64,000 nucleotides of DNA from Punica granatum (GCF_007655135.1 NC_045128.1:13098230-13162229), one strand, 5' to 3'. Positions 30,301 to 43,535 are shown, counted from the first letter of the stretch. Notes: generated by a model from the letters alone, not told the origin. A program made the numbers and translations.

Positions 30301-31080
30301 TTGTCCGCTTAATTGGAGAATTTTAAGGATCTTGCATATATTGGATTCCACCTTGTAGCAGACCCTCACCTAATTTAATTAGAATACAAGAAAAACAAAA
30401 GCAAATGAAAGAAAAAGTCTACCGGCCATCAACTGCTATGCCAGTCACGTACCTGTATCGCCAACTCTGATAATTCTCAGGATTGTCGATGCGCACAAAA
30501 TCATTAACCGACCATCCGATCAATATTTCACGTGCGATTCGATAAATATACTAAGGTTCATGGTGCATTCTATAACGTGACGGTTTTTTTTTTCCAGAGT
30601 CACCATTTACAGACAATTAATTAAAACATGTTCGAGCAATCTAACCGATGTATTTACATGGCTTGAAGAATCGGACGGCTCGCGATGCATTTTTTAGGGT
30701 TTTTGCAAAGTAAAACTTGACCTACAAGATTCTGTCGAGACAAGTGAGGAATTCTCCTTTTGTATGTTTCAGCTTTCCAGCTGCCAAACTATATTGAAAT
30801 TTAAATAGCTCCGCTGAATAAAGCTGGTACTTTTATATATATCAAGCTGGTAGGTTTTGTCATCAGACCGACCCCGTTGAATAAATATCACATTCAGCTG
30901 AAAATGACAAAAGGAGGAAGGACACATTTTTAAAGCTGAAACAATCATTCGTTGCCTTCCCCTCCAATGACATACTATACAATAATTTTTCTTCTCTTGA
31001 ATATATCTCAGGTTAGGTCTTGAAATGTATATTGTCATGGGCACTGTCAATATATATTCAAAACAACTTTTCAAGAGCCA
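27326..31080. other. Upstream DNA of left ET gene within unit A
   Basis: No gene is supported. The first few hundred bases are the ET promoter side. A SINE copy lies at 28297-28482. A second tRNA-like repeat with a reversed box-B phrase (GATTCGAACTTG) sits at about 29330-29512. A GC-richer part at 29930-30080 includes another box-B-like phrase (TTGAACCAGGCC on the plus strand). All have counterparts in unit B. Confidence 0.5.
28297..28482 (+). mobile_element. SINE-like element, unit A copy
   Basis: It starts ACCAATGGGATTGGTTTAGG and ends TATCAAGTGGTACACAC plus an A run. The same order of phrases (GGTTCA near the start, an 'agaaaatccac' block, a TATCAAGTGGTRCAC end and an A-rich tail) recurs at 37061, 40569, 60431 and, reversed, at 58255-58850. 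That identifies a dispersed, probably tRNA-derived family. Confidence 0.55.
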
Positions 31081-33075
31081 TTAATTCTTCCTGAAGGGCA
31101 ATCTCGTCTGCTTCCCTTCTAAACATACTTTGCAGTTCTTCAACTCTTTGTGTAGTGAAGGCAATCCCTCGACCATGCCATGTCGCTGCATGAACATCAC
31201 TCCCTTACTGTTGAAATGTCCAAGCCTCCTATGCCAGATCTCCTCCTTTTCTTCTTGACTAGACATAGCAACTTGTCTCTTATTTTAAGGGTTGAATGAG
31301 AAACACTTCTCCCTCATGGGAATTTGAAACAGAACATGTTCCTTAGCATCACCAATGACACATTGACCCTTCTCAAACAATACTTTGTAATCTTTTTCAA
31401 CCAACTGCCCAACACTTAGCAACTTTTGGTCTATTTCTGGCACTAATAGCACACCAGAAATCAACTTGGTGCATGCTGGACCCTCGAGCATCACATCTCC
31501 TTTTCCTTCAACTGCTATGAACTCACCATTTCCTATCATTACTCTGGACTTTACAGATTTGTCCAGTGTTCTAAACAAGGTCTCGTTACTAATCATGTGG
31601 TTAGTGCATTCACTATCAACTAACCATCCATCCTTTACTGCATTTGAAGTAAAACAAGTAACTACAAAGAGTTGCTCTATCTCAATATTTGTTGCATTGT
31701 GACATTCTCCTGTTGCTGAGTGTACTTATCCTTGCAGATGGCCTCCATGTGACCAGTCTTGTGACACTTCCTGCACCTTACATCCGACCTTCTCCAACAC
31801 TTGAAGTGAGCATGACCCTTTTTTCCACAATGCTTGCAAGGTCCTGAACTCCACTTCCTTTCATGATTCCATGTGCTGGTATTTCTTACTTACCAGCATC
31901 ATTTCCATACTTCTTCTATTGTTGCCACTTTTTCCCTTCTCATTTGCATTCCTTTTGAATTTCGCTTGCAGGGCACCTTCTACTGGCTCCTCCTTTCTCA
32001 GTATCCTTCTCTGTTCTTGAGCCTGCGAAGCACCGAGAACCTCAAAAAGCTTGAGGTCTGAAAGTTCCCGAGTATTTTCAAGGGAGGCAATTGTTGCCTC
32101 AAACTTCTCAAGTTCTAACACTAAGATCTTCTGGACTAACCTTTCATCACTTATGTTGGATTCCATAATTCTTACTTTGTTAGCAATCCGCACCAGTTTA
32201 TCCACATAATCCATCACTTCTTGTCCTTCCTGCATCCGTTGCTGCTCAAACTCCCTCAATAGATTCAATACTTTTATGCCTCTTATCCTCTCGTCTCCTT
32301 CATATTCCTCTTTCAAATAATCCCATATGGCTTTTGCATAATCAAGCCTCATTATCCTTGTAAAAATAGCGGGGGAAACAACAAAATAAAGACATGACTT
32401 AGCTTTGGTCTTTCTGGTAACTCTTCCTTGTGAAATTTGATTTGGTTGAGGGTTGGATTTGTAGGCAAGGGAGCAATTTTGTAATCTTCAAGCCCTGCAT
32501 CCCAGAGGTCTGCACCATCCATTAAAGCCTTCATCTTCATTTCTCATGTCTGGTAATTCTCTCCATCAAAGATTGGTGGAGTAATGCTCAAGAAACTTGG
32601 CATTGACATTGTTGCATCCATTATCACAGCCCTTAAGATCCTTTTTGACGCTCTGATACCACTGTTAACTCTCAATCTCTCGTGTATAAATTTCTTAAAC
32701 ACTCAAATGCACACAAAAATCTATGGTCTCTTGTGCATACAAGAATTCTACACTGTTGTATTAGTGCAGTAACTCTAATTCAACATGCAGAAGAACAAGG
32801 AAAGAAAAAAGGAAGAGATGATGAACACTTCTTCATTCATCAAAAGGCATCAACTCACTGTCTGATACAACACACATACATATGAAGACATACTAACTGC
32901 TGGTAACTGCCCCTACGGCTAGTTACTTTCAAACTTAAATACAACATACAAAACAAATAAGACATACACTTAACTGTCTTAAAGAGAAAACAACTAACTG
33001 CTTACATATTCAATAGAAAGTGACAGTAAACAGACAGACATAGCATGGATCACTCACTGATCCACACCTCCAACA
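31081..33075 (-). mobile_element. Truncated Ty1/Copia retrotransposon
   Basis: On the minus strand, in order: a complete 5' LTR (33075-32663, TGTTGG to AACA); a primer-binding site TGGTATCAGAGC (32661-32650) matching initiator tRNA-Met; a gag region from ATG 32621 with a UBN2-type domain (about 32352-31861); two CCHC zinc knuckles (about 31830-31735, CKHCGKKGHAHFKC and CRKCHKTGHMEAIC); protease-region sequence (31596-31285); and a gag-pre-integrase segment with WHRRLGH (31266-31081). It stops there. Integrase core, reverse transcriptase, RNase H and 3' LTR are missing. An in-frame stop early in gag and several frame changes make it inactive. It lies exactly between the two ET duplication units. 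Confidence 0.93.
32663..33075 (-). repeat. 5' LTR of the Copia fragment
   Basis: The 413-bp LTR starts TG and ends CA on the minus strand and is followed after one base by the tRNA-Met primer site. No partner LTR exists in the window. Confidence 0.85.
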
Positions 33076-33150
33076 TAATCAGCTTCCTCTTCCAGACAAT
33101 CGAAATAAAGTATTCCCTGAAGCATGTATGAATTTATCGATGATTCAGCT

Positions 33151-35491
33151 TTATCTGGTAACATAATTTTTGGCCCGACTGACCCTCGTTCCCTTATGAT
33201 ACTCACACCTTACTCTTCCCCGAGCTGGTTGCCTTGTACAGAAAGTGCCATCATCATAATTTACCCCGCATACAGTCATGGTGTTGCTTCTTACATTGCA
33301 TGTCTCCGATGAATATAGTAATCCCAATTTCCCGACTTGAAAATTCTCAGAAATGTTATGACCCTTATTCTGCACATAGTTTATTTCTTGATTCCTGCTT
33401 GACACGGAATTGAGTGTCACAATTCTCCTCCCTTTGTGCTCACTGCATCTTTGCCTCCCTTGTACTGGTGGCCTTTTACAAGAAGACCCATCTCCCATGA
33501 TAAATCCACAAGAAGTGAAGCTCTCACCGGCAGAGAGACTGACCGAACCGAACTTAACCTTCTCCACGTGAAACGTTAGATTTTTCAGACCAGGATCCGT
33601 TATACCATGTTGATCAGGAACTTCGGACCATGGCCGCGCATTTACCTTCATCCCTTTGTGCTCAGCACACCTCTTTCTCCCTTTAACTGGCGGCCTTTTG
33701 CATATGTTCCTATTGCCCAAATATACCCCGCAGAACCCAGTTTCGTCCTCATTAAAGCAGGATCTATCTAGAACTACTCTCGGGTTTGATCTGTTAAACT
33801 TGAAAATCCCATTAAAGAAGTTGTTTTCCTCTTCAGCATGAGCTACGGTTTTGGTGTCAAGAGGTAATCTGCCATGGATCCTAATGCCCCCTTTCTCCTG
33901 AAGGAAAGGCAGAAGCTTCTTTGAGGTACGGGAGACACGGTATGCGGTAGAAGAAGCCTCTTCGAGTTTCTGAAGAATATCATGGGGTCGGCGTGCACCA
34001 TTACTACCTTTATTCCAGGCATAGTCAAATGTTTTTAGTAGCTCAGCTTCCATTCCTAGAGCATCCCCTTTGTTATTCATCTGTTCGGCATCCAGAACCA
34101 GAAAGAAAAGTAATAAGTCATTCTGCTGAATAGGAAGAGTATGACATTATCTCGTGAGAAAATAGCTCACCGGAGCCCATCTAAACACAATAGAGTAGTC
34201 TCTCGACAATATTTCTCTAAACAATCCCAGTTCCTTGTGAGAAACGGTGCTCTGAGAATCATCATTTGCACGAGCAGTTGAGGAGCAGTTGCCCAAATGG
34301 GCACCTGACCTGCCATATTGCTGGAGCCTAGTCCTAACACCATCAGCTTGACCGGTGTAAACAATGATTATGTTGCTCGGGTTGAGCTTTCTGGTCTCTC
34401 GCGCTGATTTGGTGCGAGTCACAGCTATGCCAAGCTCGTAAACTCCCGGACTTGAACTTGGAGGAAGATTGTGAACTCTATATCTCGCTGATCCTTCTTT
34501 CCCCAGGGAATAGTCTTCCCAATCAGAAGGTCCGATAAGAGCCTACAAGAAAGATGCACACACACACATATATATATCACCTTCGAGTTCAATTCATACA
34601 TCTAACTTTTCATATATGTTTCCGGCACAAGAACGGGAGCAGAAATCACTTAAATACTTCTCTGAGAGGCTAGAGCTCTCCCGTGAGTGCAACAAATTAG
34701 AGCAGAAAAATAGCAATTCAGGTCAAAATCAATGTCCAAATTGTCTGAGTAGAACTTGCATATGGGAAGTCGAAAGCATTATGCAGAGAAATAAATCAAT
34801 ACGATCCTCACACAACACACGTTGAACATGGCTCTCAAAAAACAAAATACCAGATGTCGGCACTCGAAGCTCGATTTCTTTATGATAGAAAATTTCAAAT
34901 TTCAAAGTTCATATTCGAAGTACCGGCAAGTTCCTCATAGCTGCTAGATCAGCAAATTGGCATCTCATAGTCATAGAGTTGAGCAACTGCTTAACAGAGC
35001 AGAAAGGGGCAAAAATGATCTAATCCTCAGAAACCTCCCCGTAGCTAAGATCAGCTCATATCGGCCGAAATCGAGGTCTTACCGAGAGGAATCAGCTAAA
35101 GTGATCTATAAACAATACGAAAATCAGCTCAACTTTTGACATCTTCAAGCTCGACTTTTAGAAATGTCACCTCAGCTCAGACCAGCAGCTCGTATCGAGC
35201 TCAGATCGTCAAAGTCCAGATTGCTCAGGGAGAAAGGAACTGATACTACTACAGATCGACGATGATCGGAACGAATCGAAACCAATGTCTGATATACAAC
35301 TACAAGTCCAGGAGGTTACTGAAGCTCAAGAATGAGCAGACGAGCTGAGAACAGAGAGAGAGAGAGAGAGAGGGCGGCGAACGTACCTTCCAATCGGAGA
35401 AGGCGGAGTCGTGCTTGGTGCGGCCGCAGTCCTCCCGCTTCGGCCTGGCGCCGGTGACCGCAACGGTCGTATTGTCTCTTCGGGCTGCCAT
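33151..35491 (-). CDS. ET2: EFFECTOR OF TRANSCRIPTION-like protein, intact right copy
   Basis: Three minus-strand exons: 35491-35387 (35 codons), 34542-34171 (124 codons) and 34080-33151, giving 468 residues, close to Arabidopsis ET2. The start MAARRDNTT is the first ATG, and RTKHDSAFSDWK leads into the ET N-terminal motif. Residues about 92-115 form a GIY-YIG-like segment (IVYTGQADGVRTRLQQYGRSG), followed by FDYAWNKGSNGARR. Three zinc-binding C-x9-C-x10-C-x2-H repeats lie at about residues 276-302, 350-376 and 430-455, each with a GRxRCxxHKG core. ET proteins are nuclear and have been linked to gibberellin-related gene control and DNA methylation state; that is family knowledge. Splice sites are GTACGT/TGTAG and GTGAGC/GAACAG. 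It is the better preserved of the tandem pair. Confidence 0.93.
35354..35372. repeat. AG microsatellite in right ET intron 1
   Basis: About ten AG units, the shorter counterpart of the run at 27157-27203. Confidence 0.85.
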
Positions 35492-35654
35492 TTTCGATTA
35501 TGCTATGAACAACCCAACCGCGCCTTCATACTTAACTGACTAGGGAAGGCACAGCTAATTAATTTTATAAATTTCATACTAGAGTTTATGAGATATATTT
35601 GAAATAAAATTTCATAAATTTTTTTCAATAATTTACTTGACATAAGTAAATAAA

Positions 35655-36206
35655 TTACGTAGACGTTGGGTAAAATGGTTGAGTTAAAACTGACAGTATA
35701 TGGGACTTATACTAAATTTTCTGTATTATTGGAGTCAGGTGGAAATTGTCATCTTCTTCTTAAAATAAAAGAAGGAAATAATTGTTAGCTCCTTTCTTCT
35801 TCTTCTTCTTCTTCTGTTTTTTTTTTTTTTTGCGTTTCTGGATCAAGGATTGAAACTATAGTGTCATTATTTTCTGAAATCGAAATATCTGCAAAATTCA
35901 TGTCACAATTTGTGTCAATTAAACAAATTATTGGAATTCCCAAAGTCATACATTGTCAAAGAGCTGCTAATTGGTTTTCTTTTCTCTTTTCTTTTCTTAA
36001 TTCCACCTGAAAAGAGCTGGGAATAATTCCTTTAGAGGGATAAATAAGAAATAAATTTTTACTTGATATAGACAACTAGCTATTTCCATATAAACTCTCA
36101 GTTTACTCATCAAAAAACATAAAAACAAAAATCTTTTTCCATATAAACTAAGCACAAATATGTGCTTAGCAATGTAATATATTTTTCTGGGTCAAATGGT
36201 TCCAAA
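35655..36206. other. 552-bp segment present only in unit B
   Basis: Flanked by AAA on both sides where unit A reads straight through (about 27491). It contains TTC and T runs (35790-35831) and no coding frame. It is either an insertion in unit B or a deletion from unit A; no terminal repeats are visible. Confidence 0.75.
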
Positions 36207-37060
36207 GTCCAGAATGCATTAAATTAACTTAAATGTTACAAAGACGGTATTATATTAAATATATTACTTGTAATTATAATCGATATTTATATGGAGTGTC
36301 ATTTAATTCAATTTAGGATTACAAATTTTTTTTATAAATATCATTTCATGAATAAAATTATCAGTTTATAATTTTTTAAATATCTGAGTATATATGGTAT
36401 TATACTTTACATTTTTACGATGATTTGTTTAAATCACATGTTATGGGCGGGTGTAACATAAATATTCCGCACATTACTTGTATATATGTGGTCATTATAA
36501 GTTGTTAATTATTTTACTAATATTTGACTCGTCTAAGCAAATATTATGTCAAATTAAGCATGAAATTGAACTCGCAAAAATAAAATCTGAACATTTTCAA
36601 GTTATTTTTAAATTCTAGATACTTCAGTATATTGATCAAACCTAATTGGATCAGCCTGCATTCTACATATAACTTCTCGATTTATGGATTGAATATGAAA
36701 TACTGAAGATAAACCACCTATGCAGATGAAATTTTACCATAGAAACATTACAGAAAGGCATATTTTGAAAATTAAAATTACATAGTTTATCTTTTGTAGG
36801 TTTTTGTAATCAAAATTCATCTAAGCATATATGTGCAGTTTTTGAAAAAACATAAGAATGATGTAAATATTTTTATTTTAGCTAAGAAAAGGATAAGAGA
36901 TAAGTTAAAGCATAATTTTCTAAAAACCGGTTCAGAAAATATTAGGGGATAAGATTGATATTATAAATTAGTATAATAAAACCCTAGTTTACAGGATTTG
37001 AATCATAAATGATATTAAGTATTAGAATAACATGTCTATCAGTTAAATGTTAAAGGTTAA

Positions 37061-37254
37061 AACCAATGGGATTGATTTAGGTGGTTCAATGTATTCCCGT
37101 TAAGTAAGGTTTTGATTGTGAGTCTTATAATGGAGAAAATCCACAACTGAAAGAGATTTACATTTTAGTGAGCTGACCGAACTCAAATCTGGATTAATTA
37201 GAACAATTAGGCTTCCGAATATCAAGTGGTACACCAAAAAGAAAAAAGAAAAAA
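37061..37254 (+). mobile_element. SINE-like element, unit B copy
   Basis: Counterpart of the copy at 28297, carried by the segmental duplication. It ends TATCAAGTGGTACACC followed by an A-rich tail. Confidence 0.55.
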
Positions 37255-40200
37255 TGTTCATGGGTACGACAATACTTATGAAACTAATAGAAAATAATTT
37301 ATAAAAATAAATATACTATTAGCTTGATTTAATTTGTGAAAATATATTAAAAAAGACTAGATTATAATAAATTCATACTTTTTTTTATTACAAAAGAGAC
37401 TCATGAAAGAATCGTATTTGGAACCTCTAATTACATGCCGAGAGCCTGTGCCTCTCTTTTATATCCCTTTCTCCATAAGTCCATAATTAATTACAAATCC
37501 TATTTTGAAAATTAGAAAAGGAACTTCTTATTTCTTAACTTAATCAAATAATGCAGTTTACCTTAAAAAACCACGACCATAATTTATACAAATAATGTAA
37601 ATGACTTAAATTTATACATTCAATCAATATTATGAAATGGGAACATTTTCTTATTTATGAATTACTTAAAGAAACTTGCATAATCTCCGTCTTTCATATT
37701 TTACTAATACAATATTTCTTTTATATTAGAATATTTGTGCATTAATAAGTTGAAAACATATCACTTATATATGCAGCTTGAATTAGATCTAAAATTATAA
37801 TGGACGTGCAATATGTTTAATTCATATAGAAAATAAATTTTAAAGAGAAGATGGTAATTATCTACTTCTCTTGGGATTGATTTGATTATTCTTTTATCAC
37901 TCTTATTCTTTTTACATTCTTTTTATGTCTCCATTTTATATAATTGTGGCTATATTATTAAACTATTTACATTCTCAAGCGACGTACAACATACGTGGAT
38001 TAAAAATAGTAGCATAGGAGTAGATTCTGATTTCTTGATGAATCAAATGGATTCTAGAATTCGCCATCCCATTTTCAATTCTATCCCTTTTCTTCTCTTA
38101 TATCAGGTGTTTTAAGCCCGATGGGTCTAGACTAATCTAATCGGGTGGTGAAGCATTAAAGATTACCCTCCCTCCAAACAAATGTGCTCCTAGGACTTGA
38201 ACTTTTGTTCTCCTCCTTATAGGGATTGAAACTGATTGCCACACAATCAACACTTTATAGGTATACCTAAAACTTTTTTAAGGAAAATATGTGTCAAACT
38301 ACTTGAACCAATCCATATATTTATTATCGTGCTCTTTATCCCTTTTCTCTTCACACATTCCTGCTCAAACTGATTTTACCATTTATGTCATCCACAGATC
38401 ATGAGGTGGACTTCATCATTTCATTTAAACGTAGTGTCCAACCCAAGTGTTGATCCAAGAGTAGACAAGCCCTCATGAACTGTTCATGATATGAATGGTA
38501 GAATTTTCTGCTTAACAGAATAAATTTTTTTTTTCTGGGTGAATATAATTATAATGTTTCCCTTTATTGTAAGAGTTCAGTTTGGTGATAATTCACTATA
38601 TATGTTTTCCAGAAAAACCCTGGTTCAATTCACTTATTTGAAATCGAAAAATATAATTATATGTTTTCACAAGTCCGTTTTCTAGTATATGTGCCCGTGA
38701 GCAATCCCCTTTCAGATGTCAGTACAACCATTCACCAGTCTTCCCAGCAAGAGAGGACCGGTTAGGCTAGTCCGATCCCGGCCTGTGGTTAACTGGAGCC
38801 TTACTGGATCAAACCTGTGGAGAGATATTGGCATTACAGGATCATGGTCTTGATTTGAACCAGGCAAAGACGAAGCATTTTCATTTTTTCTAGCAGATAG
38901 ACAATAAATTACGGGAAATAATAATAAAAAAATCTGACCTAAAGCCCGGGCATCGAAAATTCATCGAAAGGACGATCAATCTATTATTTCAAGCATGATG
39001 GGACTTCTTTGACCATCGCAAATCCTACCGATGGCGTGACAAAATTGTACCTATCCATTCCTTTTGAAACACTTACCAGTTTGTTCGCTTAATTAGAGAA
39101 TTTTAAGGATCTTGCACATATTGGATTCCACCTCGTAGCAGACTCTCACCTAATTTAATTAGAATACAAGCAAAACAAAAGCAAGTGAAAGAGAAAGTCT
39201 ACCGGCCATCAACACCTATGCCAATCACGTGCCTGTATCGCCAACTCCGATAATTCCTCAGGATTGTCGATGCTCTACCAGCCTGCACAAAATCATGAAC
39301 CGACCCCCCGATCAATATTTCATGTGCAATTCGATAAATATACTAAGGTTCATGGTGCATTCTATCACGTGACAGTTTTTTTTCCAGAGTCAACATTTAC
39401 AGACAATTAATTAAAACGGGTTCGAGCAATCTAACCGATGTATTTTACAGGGTTTGAAGAATCGGACGGCTCCCAATGCATTTTTTAGGTCGTTTGCAAA
39501 GTAAAACATGACCTACAAGATTCTGTCGAGACAAGTGAGGAATCCTAAGTTATATATATATATATATATATTCATAGAGCTCCTTTTGTATGTTTCAGCT
39601 TTCCAGCTGCCAAACTATATTGACATTTAAATACCTCCGTTGAATAAAGCTGGTATTTTTATATATATCAAGCTGGTAGGTTTTGTCATCAGACCAACCC
39701 CCGTTGAATAAATACCACATTCAGCTGAAAATGACAAAAGGCGGAGGGACACATTTTGAAAGCTGAAACAATCATTCGTTGCCTTCCCCTCCAATGATAT
39801 CCTATACGATAATTTTTCTTCTCTTGAATATATCTCTCAAGTTAGGTCTTGAAATGTATATGATCAGGGGTACCGTCAATATATATTCAAAACAACTTTT
39901 CAAGAGCCATTTTTCTCGTTGTTTGGAGTCAGGATTCTGGAGCGCCAGAGACAATCGAGCTCTGAGCAGAACTAATTCCAGGCACATGAAGTTTAGGGGA
40001 TGAAAGTGATCAAAATCATGAACTACAATGTATAGTTGGTTATGGCCGGTTTAACTAACTTCTTGTTTGGAGGTGTAATTTGAAGTTGTTACGGGTTCGT
40101 AAAACTCTCGATGGAGCAGATGAGGTTAGTTTCGCAATGCATTTTACATCGTTGGTGCGATGGCTATCGTACCATAGCGTAACTTACACCCACCTCCAAA

Positions 40201-40568
40201 AAAAAAAAAAAGAATATGTCAAGGAACAATCTGTACGAGAAGTGTAAAGTACTTCTATCATTATCATTGTAGACACTCGTTGAATCAATCCTGACAAACC
40301 GTATATACTGTTGATTGCCCATCGGAGTCTTTAGATGCAAATGTTAACATAAATTTATCATCGGAGTTCAATTTGTCACTGGCTAGTAGCCTAGTACTAG
40401 CTAATAGTGAAGTAATCAAAGCAGAAGGAGCGGAGAAATTGGAGGGGAATTCAACGAGGAGGTCAAAGATGACAAAAAGATAGTTGAGCATCCCAGTCCA
40501 ATCAATTTCCAAAAGTCTGCTCTGTGACATGAAGAATTGTTATATTAAAAGCGCGGTTGCTGCGAACT

Positions 40569-40746
40569 AACGTGAATTGGTTCAAGGGATTCGATATTTA
40601 TTTTTATTAAATAAGATCTCAAATTTAAGTATTTTAAATGAAAAATTTATGTTAAAAGAGTTTTGCCATTAATGATAGACATGGCCTCACTTGAATTAGT
40701 CGAGACTTGTTAGGTTTCCGAATATCAAATGATGCACCCAAAAAAA
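40569..40746 (+). mobile_element. SINE-like element
   Basis: It begins AACGTGAATTGGTTCAAGGG and ends AATATCAAATGATGCACCC with an A tail, matching the family at 60431 and 28297 in phrase order. The middle is diverged. Confidence 0.5.
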
Positions 40747-41639
40747 GCACCACTGCAGTGATGAAATTGAGAAAAGAAGGGAAGAAAATGTACAACTATA
40801 TTAAATTGCTTACAATTGAATTGAACCGAAAATTTTTAATTTTATTTTTGTTTTTTTTTCTTTTCTTGGTTTAATTGCGCCCTCACGTACCCGACCAAAA
40901 TGTTTCAAGTACATAAAAATCAGGGTCCATGCTAGCTTGTTTTCAGAATCATGGCGCGACGGTATGGAGGATACCTTTAAGAAAATCTACTCGAGCATTT
41001 TACAGCTGATAAGAAGAACTTAAGTTCGGACATAAATTTGCAGCGGAAATCCGACAACAAATATTGCTTACTCAGTATCATGTTAATGTGGACTTGTATT
41101 TCTGATGTTCTTAATGGAAAAGCTCAATAAAAGAGATATCGATTGTTCACTTCAATCAATCGATGGCCCTTCTTTTTTTAGTTATAAGGAAAGTCGATAA
41201 ATCCAATACATGAAAATAAAAAGCTAATTAATGAAAATCGAACCTAAAATATTTTGTTTGTATGATATGTGGTATAAACTATGCACTCATAGTTTACTCA
41301 GACCCGACACGGGGCAACTAGCTTTAGGCATCGTGTGACCAGATAGGGGACCTTCATGTGCAACGGCTTTCAAAAGGTTCCATAAATAGACCATCCATTT
41401 GAACAACTTTCATTGACATGTTTTATAGCGAGGAACCCACATATTATTAATTGATCGACATAATATAATGAAACTCTGTTTCTCAAAATATACTCTCATT
41501 AGGTTATTGTTTTTTTTTTTTTGGATAAATCTCATTAGTTTATTGATGATGTGCGTTGCATGGATTTTATAAAAAAAAATATTGCCATGGGAAGTTAGCA
41601 ATTAAGACAATAGTTGATATTAGCTTATAGTTTATTTTC

Positions 41640-42480
41640 ATATCTTGAGGTTCGTGATTTGAATAATTTTAACTAAATGACTCAATTACTTCCGTGAGAG
41701 ATTATTTAATTGACCAATTATAAGTTTAGCTAAAATTTCAAAAATTTATTCAATAAGTTTAAGTTCATATAATTATAAATATTCTTCATTTTCTAAAATT
41801 ATGAATATTTATTTACTATTGAAATAGCAATAATAGCTGTAATTTTTAAAATTTATTCAATAAGTTTAAATTTATATAATTATAAATACTCTTAGTTTTC
41901 TACAATTATGAATATTTGTTTGCTATTAAAATGACAATATTTGATTTAGATTCTTCTTAGTACTGCTTTGAATATTTTCTTCATTTTCATATAAGCTATT
42001 ATTAATTATAGTAATATGTTTTATTATTTAATTTTATCTATATAATTACAAATATTCATATTTTTCGAATTAAGTGATTTAATTAGTAGTTTCTTCATTT
42101 TTCATATTTGCTATTATTAACTGCAACAATATGTATTGTTCTTTAATTTTTGTATAACACATTGATCTACATATTATTAAGACATTTACTATCAAACCCT
42201 TTTTTTTATTATGGCATAGTCAAGTTTTGTGATTTGAATTCTTCTTAATACTACTTTGAATTTTTTCTTCATTTTCATATATGTTATTACTAATTATTAT
42301 AATATGTGTTATTATTTAATTTTTATTTATATAATTATAAATATTTATTATTTTCGTATTAAATGATTTGAATTAGTAGTTTTTTATTTTCGTTAATAAT
42401 AATAATATGCATTATTATTTAATTGGTTTATAACATATTAATCTATGTATTAGTAAAATATTTACTATTATACCATATTT
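41640..42480. repeat. AT-rich sub-repeats shared with 1440-2700
   Basis: Phrases such as 'ttcttcattttcatat', 'aatatgt(a/g)ttattatt' and 'attatgaatatt' recur three or four times here and once or twice at 2520-2690. The 'gaataattttaa..gagagatt' phrase at 41655 recurs at 1448. This marks a dispersed, internally repetitive element of unknown class. Confidence 0.45.
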
Positions 42481-43399
42481 ATTACGGCGTAGTCAAATTT
42501 ATATATATATATAGATATGGATGTCATAAACAGATTTATTCCCAAAAAAACAGAAAATTCTTACTCCTGCTAGCTAGGTATTGTTGTTCTTTCTTTTTAT
42601 TAAACTGACGGATTCCTACTTTTTTCCCCCCTACGTGTAACGATCCACTTTACAGAATCGACCAGTCAAGATAATTGTGTTTAAAATTTGAAACCCTAAT
42701 TAGTACTTGAAACCGAATAATGAACATAGAACCTCATGACGGGCCTGCCCTTTGAGCGGGCCCCACACCAGAAGCAAGGCCCGGCTCCTAGCTACGGTTA
42801 AGCAACTCAATTGTTTAGTAGACATTTCATATTCAAAATATGCGTAGAATATTATCTTTCCTTATTTACTTAGAAAAATCTCACATCAAATATCTACGGA
42901 ATATATCGAATCTTGCATGCTCGAGATCATATCACCTCAAACACGCATGATCAAGAAAGGCCAACAACCACGGATCGAGAAAGGCCAAGACCCGAGGTAC
43001 AAAACCCGACTCCATCATAATCGATATCCAGCTGAAACGGTTTCTAAAAGAGCTGAATATTCAGGGCGAGTCGGCTCAGGTTTCCGGTTCATTTTGGCTC
43101 AACCAATCTATCAATACTGTTGCCTGCTTTTAAATTTTAATTAAAAGATAATAATGAAATCAATTAATAAAGTCATCATCATTTAATAAGTGGGAATGCG
43201 ATCAATCAATCTCCAATCATTCGAATCATTTCACTTTATTATTTTTCATGTTTCTCTTCAATTTGGGGATCAGTGTGTCTGTGTCGTTACCTGTGACCCC
43301 CTCGTTCTCTTGTCTTTCTACTTTGGCACCTTCAGCTCTGCTTGCCGGAGTCAAGCTTTCCTCTTCCCTTCCTCCCGTCCAAAAAGCTAAAACCTTTAC

Positions 43400-43524
43400 A
43401 TGAAAAACATGTGTGGGGACTCAGCCTAACGCTTCCTCTGCTTCCCTTTCCCCAGAAAGCATTAAAAATGGAGCCTTTCGTGGATCAGAAGGTTGGTGGG
43501 GCTGACCCTGAGGCGGGTCTGTGA
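43400..43524 (+). promoter_or_regulatory. Upstream ORFs before the kinase start
   Basis: Two short ATG frames lie in the presumed 5' leader. The first spans 43400-43429 (nine codons) and the second 43468-43524 (18 codons, MEPFVDQKVGG). The second stops 11 bases before the kinase ATG at 43536 and is in another frame. If both lie in the mRNA they would be expected to lower translation of the main frame; this is inference. Confidence 0.4.
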
Positions 43525-43535
43525 TCCTCTTCTTC

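Larger units (their letters stand above)
24878..31080. repeat. Segmental duplication, unit A
   Basis: From AATCAGCTTCCTCTTCC at 24878 to CTTTTCAAGAGCCA ending at 31080, the sequence aligns with unit B (33077-39912) almost base for base. It covers the ET gene, its promoter, the AT-rich upstream DNA, a SINE copy and the right-hand phrases. Differences are substitutions, microsatellite length changes, a 26-bp indel in the ET gene and a 552-bp indel near 27490. Both units keep the same orientation. Confidence 0.92.
33077..39912. repeat. Segmental duplication, unit B
   Basis: It aligns with unit A (24878-31080) in the same orientation, starting at AATCAGCTTCCTCTTCC directly after the Copia LTR and ending at TTTTCAAGAGCCA. 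It is longer mainly because of 552 bp at 35655-36206 absent from unit A, and a TA run at about 39550-39571. Confidence 0.92.
39913..43399. other. Intergenic DNA between ET region and kinase gene
   Basis: No gene is firmly supported. A minus-strand frame at 40285-40530 (81 codons) is unrecognised. A SINE copy lies at 40569-40746. A degraded Helitron-type end (CTAAT with GTGCGTTGCATGG nearby) is at about 41531-41562. AT-rich sub-repeats occupy 41640-42480. Positions 42640-43100 are less AT-rich and may be old LTR sequence. Confidence 0.4.
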
